Of a DNA stretch of 25,342 nucleotides, positions 18,864-25,342 are shown in pieces (position 1 is the first letter of the stretch; every line of letters starts with the position of its first letter). Origin of the DNA: Saprospiraceae bacterium (GTDB taxonomy: Bacteria > Bacteroidota > Bacteroidia > Chitinophagales > Saprospiraceae); the NCBI GenBank assembly GCA_016708265.1, contig JADJGA010000015.1:1-25342 (forward strand), given 5' to 3'. The position numbers and the translations under genes were made by a program. The notes beneath the pieces were generated by a model. That model was given only the letters and a program-made list of their open reading frames with translations. It had not been told where the DNA came from and did no database searches.

Positions 18864-21800
18864 ATGGCCGCGGATGTAAAAATAAACCTTGATTCTGTAG
18901 AAATTGATAATGAAATTTATTACAGGATATCACATGTTGATACCATGCGTCCATTTTTCATGAGCATCGTAAGTGATTCGAACCACTGGATGTTTATTTC
19001 CAGCAATGGAGGGTTAACTGCAGGTCGAAAACAATCAGAATATGCTCTGTTTCCTTATTATACCGATGATAAAATAACCGAGTCTTCTGAAATAACCGGA
19101 AGTAAAACTATTATTCGTGTTGCAAAAAATAATGAAAATTTTTTATGGGAGCCGTTTTCGGTTCGCAGTGAAGGTCGTTTTAGGCTGAGCAGAAATCTGT
19201 ATCAAAACAAATTGTGCAACAAAATACTTTTTGAAGAAATCAATCATGATCTTCAACTCTGCTTTCAATATGAATGGAGCTGCAGTAATTTGTATGGATT
19301 TGTAAGACAATCAAAACTAATTAATCTTTCCGGAGGGATAGTTGAACTACAATTGGTTGATGGAATACAGAACATCATGCCATATGGTTTGCCAACCGAT
19401 TTGCAAACCACAACCAGTAATCTGGCAGATGCTTATAAACGTTCTGAACTTATTCCCCAAACAGGAATTGCCATCTATGCATTAAGTGCAATCATTGTTG
19501 ATAAAGCTGAACCTGCAGAAGCATTAAAAGCAAATGTAGTTTGGAGTGCCGGTTTGGATAAACCATTGTATCTATTATCTTCCAATCAACTTCAACATTT
19601 CAGGAACAACCAATCCATCCAACAGGAAGAAGATGTAAAAAGGGAGAAAGGCGCTTATATTCTGGTTTCAACACTGAAAATTGCAGCAGGAGTAGAAAAA
19701 AAATGGATGATTGTTGCGAATGTTAATCAAAATCAGGCTGCTGTTATTGCCCTTTCTGAACAAATAAAAAATGATAAGGAACTATCTACTAAAGTTCTTG
19801 CTGATGTAGCAGCAGGAACCTTGCATTTACAGGAGTTAACAGGTGCAGCGGATAGTTTTCAATACACAGCGGATCATTTAAAAGATACAAGGCACTACTC
19901 CAATGTATTGTTCAACATCATGCGTGGAGGTATTTTCGATAAAAACTATCAAATTGAAAAATGGGATTTTAATAATTACCTGAAAAAGGCCAGCAAGAAA
20001 GTATTTGAAGAAGCACAAACTGGTTTGACCCAACTCAACGAAATATTTTCTTTGTTTGACCTCAAAAAATTGCCGGGCAATTCAATAATCCTGATTTCTT
20101 ACGATTAGCAACCGAATATCTTCCATTGAAATTCAGTCGCAGGCATGGTGATCCCAGCCGGCCATGGAATCAATTTTCCATTAATACAAGAAGCGAAATT
20201 GATGGCTCAAAATTTTAGATTACCAGGGTAACTGGCGTGATATATTTCAGAACTGGGAAGCATTAGCTCATTCCTATCCTGAATTTATTGATGGAATGAT
20301 CTCCAAGTTTTAAATGCTTCCACTTTTGACGGCTATAATCCGTACAGGGTAACAAAAGATGGGTTTGACTGGGAAACTATTGAGCCGGATAATCCATGGT
20401 CCTATATCGGTTATTGGGGTGATCATCAGATCGTCTACTTGCTGAAGTTTTTAGAATTTGCTGAGCAACATCAAGCGGGCGCTATTGAAAAAATGTTGGA
20501 ATTGAACAATTTTGTTTATGCCAATGTACCGTACCGGATCAAATCATACCAGTATATTGTAAATAACCAAAAGATACGATTGAGTTTGATCACCATAATG
20601 AAAAAATCATTAAAGAACAAATCAAACAAAAAGGTGCTGATGGTGCATTGCTTACCGTAGACGGTGATGTTTACCGTGTAAACTTTGCTGAGAAGATTTT
20701 AGCAACCATTCTTTCCAAGCTTTCCAACTTTGTGCCCGAAGGGGGCATCTGGATGAATACACAGCGTCCGGAGTGGAATGATGCCAACAATGCATTGGTA
20801 GGCAATGGAGTGTCCATGGTTACGCTTATTATTTGCGAAGGTTACTTAAGTTATTCTTGAATGTAGTTGAAAATGCTCAATCTGAATCTGTTTCCATTTC
20901 CGCCGAGTTGCATTTGCTTTTCGCACAATTGTCAAATGTTTTCTCAAGCCATTCGGGTTTGCTGAATTCTTCAATCGACACCAAAATTAGAAAAGTTATT
21001 ACAGATGCCTTAGGTAATGCAGGCAGCAATTTCAGAAATAAAATCTACGACAATGGTTTTCGGGTAAGAAAGAGAGCCTTACTGCTGCTGAGCTTTCTGC
21101 TTTTGTAAAATCATCACTCCAATTTATTGAGCACTCTATAAAAGCCAATAAAAGAAAAGATAAATTATATCATGCTTACAACCTGCTGAGTTTTGAAAAT
21201 GATGAATTGAAAATATCTTATCTCAGCGAAATGCTGGAAGGCCAGGTTGCGGTGTTAAGTTCTGAACAATTAACGGCAACTGAAAGTTTGCAATTGCTGG
21301 ATGCATTAGAACAAAGTTCGCTTTACAGAAAAGATCAGAACAGCTATATACTTTATCCGAACAAAAACCTGAAAGGATTTCTTGAAAGAAATAATATCCC
21401 TGCCGTGTCAGTCGGAGAATCGCAGTTGTTACAAAAACTGGTTGCTGATAATAATGTTCAGATTATTGAAAAGGACATTAAAGGAGGTTTCCATTTCAAC
21501 GGAAATTTTATAAATTCAGGAGACCTGGATGCAGCCCTGGACAATCTTAATGAAATAGAATACAAAACTCTTGCGGCTACTGAAAAGAGATTGATTCTTA
21601 AAATTTTGAAGACGTTTTCAACCATAAGGAATTTACAGGAAGATCAGGTACTTTCTATGCCTTTGAAGGATTAGGTTCTATTTACTGGCACATGGGTGTC
21701 AAAGCTATCGCTTGCTGTACAGGAAACTTGTCTGAGAGCCATCAAAGAAAATGCTGATATAGAAACAATTGATCGATTAGTTAAACATTACTATGATGTC

Positions 21801-22239
21801 AATGATGGAATCGGAGTTCATAAATCACCGCAAGTTTATGGGGCCTTCCCCTTCACGCCTTATTCACATACACCAATGCATAAAGGTGCACAGCAGCCGG
21901 GAAATGACCGGACAAGTGAAAGAAGATATTTTGACAAGAATAGGTGAATTAGGTGTAAAAATGAAAGATGGCAAATTGGTATTTGAACCACATTTACTAA
22001 GTAAGAGTGAATTTTACAAAAGGAAACAAATGCAACATTTTTTTAGCTGATGGCCGTTTAAAAATGTAATTACTAGAACCCAACAGCTTGGCATTGACAG
22101 TTTGCCAGGGCCTATTATTTATAAATCAGCCAAATCAAATAAGATTGAAGTGTACTACATCAATGGTGCTCAGGAATCTTTTTCAACTTCTGAGCTCAAC
22201 GAGCAAATAAGCAGCAAGATTTCTCAGAGAACCGGGTAA
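18864..22239 (+). CDS. GH149-like beta-1,3-glucan phosphorylase (multiple frameshifts)
   Basis: A span of 1,125 codons, close to the usual length of GH149. Members convert beta-1,3-gluco-oligosaccharides and phosphate to glucose 1-phosphate. The start MAADVKINLDSVEI has no signal peptide, so it is cytoplasmic. The first 406 codons are intact (beta-sandwich part). After that about a dozen frame breaks occur, but conserved stretches remain readable across frames: NASTFDGYNPYRV, WSYIGYWGDHQIVYLLK, EGGIWMNTQRPEWNDANNAL with the presumed catalytic acid (GAT 20780-20782, equal to the GH94 WND Asp), and KSPQVYGAFPFTPYSHTP. The end is TAA 22237-22239. The family call is from remembered motifs and length. 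The nearest alternative is another GH94-clan phosphorylase such as GH161. It adds a beta-1,3 counterpart to the GH94 enzyme. Confidence 0.72.
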
Positions 22240-22283
22240 ATAGATCATATCAAAGTGTATTTAAATGAAAATAATCTGAGAAA

Positions 22284-23521
22284 ATGAGCAGGTACTTTTA
22301 CATCATATTATTCTTCTTGTTTCCGTTCAGCCAGACCAGTTGAAGAAAAATTACAGCTGCGACAATTTTAGGAAATCCTGATTATCAGGCAATCTGTTAT
22401 GGCGGATATAGATCACCCAGCAGGGGTTGAACCATCTGTTCGAGAAAAAAGAAGATATGCGAATTTTAGCCGCAATGAAAATAAAAGTGATCAGGACTTA
22501 TAATGTGCATTATAAAGAAATCGAAAACCCGTTAACAGCAATTAGAATTAAAAATGGAACAAAAAGGTTTTGAATGTATGTGATGCTGGGAGCATGGATC
22601 GACTGTAAAAATGCATGGACTTCAAATCCTCCCATTCACACCGAAGAAAGTGAACGCAATGCTGTAGAAATTGCTGAGGCAGTGGATTAGCAAATCAATA
22701 TCCGGATATAATCAAAATCATAGCTGTTGGCAATGAAGCCATGGTAAACTGGGCGAGCAGTTATTTTGTAACCCCAATATCCTTTTGAAATGGGTAACCA
22801 TTTTACAAAACCTTAAGAAAGAAGGAAAACTGAATAAAGAAATTTGATCACCAGCCCGACACTTTTGCATCCTGGGGCGGAGGAGGACAGGAATATCATG
22901 TTTCTGATTTGAATGAATTGATTAAAGCGGTTGATTATATTTCCATGCATACATATCCAATGCATGATAACCATTACAATCCTGTCTTTTGGGGAATCAA
23001 AGAAACCGAGCAGTCATTGACGGACAAAGATAAGATTGATGCTGCAATGTTGAGGGCAAGGGATTGTGTAATAGCTCAATATCAAAGCGTGGTGAACTAT
23101 ATGAAATCACTTGGTGTAAACAAGTTGTTCATATCTGAGAAACTGGCTGGCCTACAGTTTGTAATCAATTATACGGTATTCAAGGCTCAAAAGCAGTGGA
23201 CGAATACAAATCAGCTCAGTATTATAAACTCATTAGGGAGGGACAAAACAGAAGGTATTCCCGTTTTTATTTTGAAGCCTTTGATGAAAACTGGAAAAAC
23301 AGCGCCAACCCATTGCATTCTGAAAATCATTTTGGATTGATAGGATTTACAATCACAGGCAAAATTTGCCATCTGGAATTTGGTGGATGAGGTGTATTTA
23401 AAGGATTAACCCGAAATGAAAAGCCCATTACAAAACTTATAGTGGCAGCGAGCAATCTTTATGGAGAGATGTAGTGAGCGGAAAAAACATTAAAGAACTG
23501 ATATTAACCAAACAATCATGA
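22284..23521 (+). CDS. GH17 beta-1,3-glucanase or glucanosyltransferase (heavily frameshifted)
   Basis: About 410 codons across many frame changes. It starts MSRYFYIILFFLFPF, a likely signal peptide. Readable blocks match GH17: AICYGGYR near the start, MRILAAMKIKVIRTYNVHY, the acid/base region IIKIIAVGNEAMVNWA (GAA 22735-22737), AVDYISMHTYPMHD, and the nucleophile motif ETGWPT (GAA 23139-23141) one frame away from the codons before it. The end is VDEGVFKGLTRNEKPITK and a final TGA at 23519-23521, overlapping the next start as ATGA. GH17 enzymes act on linear beta-1,3-glucan, complementing GH16 and the GH30 debranching enzyme. Catalytic motifs are intact, so the breaks look technical. Confidence 0.75.
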
Positions 23522-25040
23522 AAGCAGTAAATAATTTCCGATTTTTCACAACATTTCTGATCATGGCAATTCTATTGAATAGTTGTAAAGAAAATGACAA
23601 TGTAACTGTTGAAGTATATGAAACTTCTAACAAGGTAAATCTACATTGAAAAAGATAGGAAGTGATTTTCGAAAGCGGAAAATCCAATCGAAATTAGAAT
23701 AAATCCTGATGAAAAATTTCAGACTGTCACCGTTAGTTCGATGGTTCATTTACTGAAGCATCGGCATCCTCTTCAAGAAACTGTGTCCCGAAAACCGGGA
23801 TAAAATCACCCTACAGGCCTACTTTGGTGAAGACGATGCCTAATATTCCTTAACCAGAACCCATATAAACTCCTGTGATTTTTCATTGAGAAATTATGAT
23901 CATGCAATGAACCCGGTGATAAAAACCCGGTTAGCTTTTCTATTGAACCTTGATAGAAATTAAATAATACCAATGATTAAAGGTCACGGCGATGAAAAGT
24001 CCAAAGAGGGTTTCAAAATCATTAAGCTCACCATGGACTGTACCACCACATTACGAAAGATAACAATAACTGGCGGAGGGAAATTATTGCCACAATACCG
24101 AGAAATATGGACTTGCATTTTTCGAAAATATACTAATTAATATAAAAACGAAGGCATTGATATCTGGGTAAAATTGTGATAATGAACCATTAGGTATTAG
24201 AAACAACTGGGAAAGTTATGTACAAAATTTTACTCCGTAAGAGATGTACGGAGTTTGTAAAAGATTATTTCAGAATACAGTTTTGAAAAGAACGGATTGC
24301 CAAATCGTGAAAAATTGCCATATGTGATCAAAAACCGTGGCGAAGAACTGGAAAATTGGGCTAGTGTGATGTATAGACATGAGGCTTCTTCAAAGTATTT
24401 GTGAGGGATGGCTGTGCATGGGTATGCCAGCACAGCCGATTATTTCCTGTATCACTGCAACACACCCAGAAAACAGGCTCCCCATCAATATTTGATAAGT
24501 ACAGAATCGTGTGTAGACGCAGAACTCCCAAATGGAAAATGATAAATGGTATGGAGCAAAGAAGCTACAGATCAGATGGATTAAAATCTGAAAAGATAAG
24601 TATCTGCATCCTAAATACGTTCCGGTATATCGCCATGCCGGTGATATTATTGGTTGTTCAATAATTGGGTTGATGAAGCTGACACAGATTGAATATGGGT
24701 ACTGGATAAACAGAGTGGTTCTGAAATCCGTTTCCAAAACTGCGTACAGTTCTTCCAGTGATTGTTAACTTGAGAAAGATGAAGGTATTTCACACCACTT
24801 TATTATGTGATGGCACACTTCAGCAAAATTTATTCGTCCGGGTGCTGTTAGGATTGGCTTTGAAAATCCTGACAGCGGAAATTGATAGTTGCAGCAGCTC
24901 AAAATCACGGATCTGTGGTTGCAGTTATTTTTAATCCAACAGATAAAGTTCAAACGCTTTCAAACGCATGCATAAACATTAGAGATATTAACCTTTCGAT
25001 CAGCAAGTGTTATTACAAAACTATAGTTATTGGATCTTAA
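23518..25040 (+). CDS. GH30 beta-glucanase lipoprotein (very heavily frameshifted)
   Basis: No long open frame survives, but the gene can be followed through all three frames. ATG 23518 overlaps the GH17 stop. A lipoprotein signal reads FRFFTTFLIMAILLNSC. Then come EIRINPDEKFQTV, GSFTEASASS, the YYSLTRTHINSCDFSL block (corrected), the acid/base in NEPLG (GAA 24184-24186), WYASTADYF, the nucleophile in STESCVDAELPN (GAA 24504-24506), and FSKFIRPGAVRIGF near the C-terminus. This order is that of GH30 exo- or endo-beta-1,6-glucanases/glucosylceramidases. In laminarin loci GH30 removes beta-1,6 glucose branches so that GH17 can act. The nominal stop is TAA 25038-25040. Boundaries are approximate because the frame breaks every few dozen bases. 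Confidence 0.68.
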
Positions 25041-25093
25041 ATAACGGTACAATTAAAACACATTTAAAATGCCAGGCTAATAATTCAGTCTCT

Positions 25094-25342
25094 GATGAAT
25101 AAGGTTCTCAATGGGCAAATCATTTTTGGATTAGGTATGCTGGCCAAATCAGACGTCCCTTTGCAGCCCCGGGCATTTTTATGGTGGTGTTGGTGCAGGA
25201 TTTGTAAAGTTTCCCGGCTGGATGGAATTTTGTTTTTTCTGCTATTTTTTTTTGATGCGTTTACAAGATCCTGCCGCGGGTTATATATCTGATAAATAAC
25301 GGATCTAAATGGGGCAGACGCAGACATTATGTATTTATCGGA
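25094..25342 (+). CDS. Second GPH-family MFS sugar symporter, N-terminal fragment
   Basis: This is the beginning of another inner-membrane GPH/MFS symporter, running off the window. Across frames one reads MNKVLNGQIIFGLG, a hydrophobic first segment with YGGVGAGFVKFPAGW character, FVFSAIFFF, and then the hallmark loop DPAAGYISD followed by KWGRRRHYVFIG. That loop matches the family motif DPxxGxxSDxTRxxWGRRRP. At least four frame breaks lie in 250 bases. It would import the oligosaccharides made by GH16/GH17/GH30 for the cytoplasmic phosphorylase, possibly taking over from the IS-disrupted copy at 497. The exact start codon is unsure. Confidence 0.65.

Noticed and set aside
23490..24737. Minus-strand open frames of 65-115 codons in the right part
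   Set aside because: They overlap the frameshifted GH30 gene, whose motifs are readable on the plus strand, so they are shadow frames.
1..25342. CRISPR arrays, tRNA and rRNA genes
   Set aside because: I looked for regularly spaced repeats, cloverleaf-like sequences and conserved rRNA stretches and saw none.

Overview
The window looks like part of a beta-glucan utilisation locus from an AT-rich member of the Bacteroidota. The reasons are the protein families (GPH-type MFS sugar symporters, GH94, GH9, GH3, GH16, GH17 and GH30 enzymes, Nudix-type PUL regulators), the lipoprotein signals on surface enzymes, one good Bacteroidota-type promoter (TTTG, 21 bp, TAACTTTG) and weak Shine-Dalgarno signals. 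I cannot place it below phylum.

Layout. 1-496 is non-coding, with a terminator-like hairpin and palindromes. 497-4510 is a GPH/MFS sugar transporter gene cut in two by a 2.4 kb IS91-family element (about 1447-3869) that carries a tyrosine recombinase and a Y2/HUH transposase. Next come a cytoplasmic GH94 phosphorylase (4564-7003), an exported GH9 endoglucanase (7111-8867), a Nudix-type regulator (8993-9730) and a periplasmic GH3 beta-glucosidase (9808-12132). A second Nudix regulator lies on the minus strand (12139-12911). It is divergent from a very long gene (13252-16367) that appears to fuse a clan GH-A glycosidase domain to an outer-membrane beta-barrel. Then follow a carbohydrate-binding/Ig-like lipoprotein (16395-17777), a GH16 laminarinase lipoprotein (17841-18680), a ~1,125-codon cytoplasmic enzyme that resembles GH149 beta-1,3-glucan phosphorylases (18864-22239), a GH17 enzyme (22284-23521), a GH30 lipoprotein (23518-25040) and the start of a second GPH/MFS transporter running off the right edge.

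Inferred pathway. GH16, GH17 and the GH-A enzyme would cut beta-1,3-glucan and GH30 would remove beta-1,6 branches. GH9 and GH3 would handle beta-1,4 or mixed linkages. MFS symporters would import oligosaccharides across the inner membrane, and two phosphorylases (GH94 for beta-1,4 or related disaccharides, GH149-like for beta-1,3) would release glucose 1-phosphate. No SusC/SusD pair is visible in the window, which makes the enzyme-barrel fusion more interesting.

Quality caveat. Most genes contain single-base frameshifts, usually one base missing from a homopolymer, while catalytic motifs stay intact. Their density rises steeply to the right of about 20.08 kb, and from 23.5 kb the frame breaks every few dozen bases. 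This pattern suggests uncorrected sequencing or assembly indels rather than gene decay. I therefore give reconstructed gene spans and note the breaks. The IS interruption of the transporter is different: it is a real structural feature, because deleting the element restores the frame exactly.
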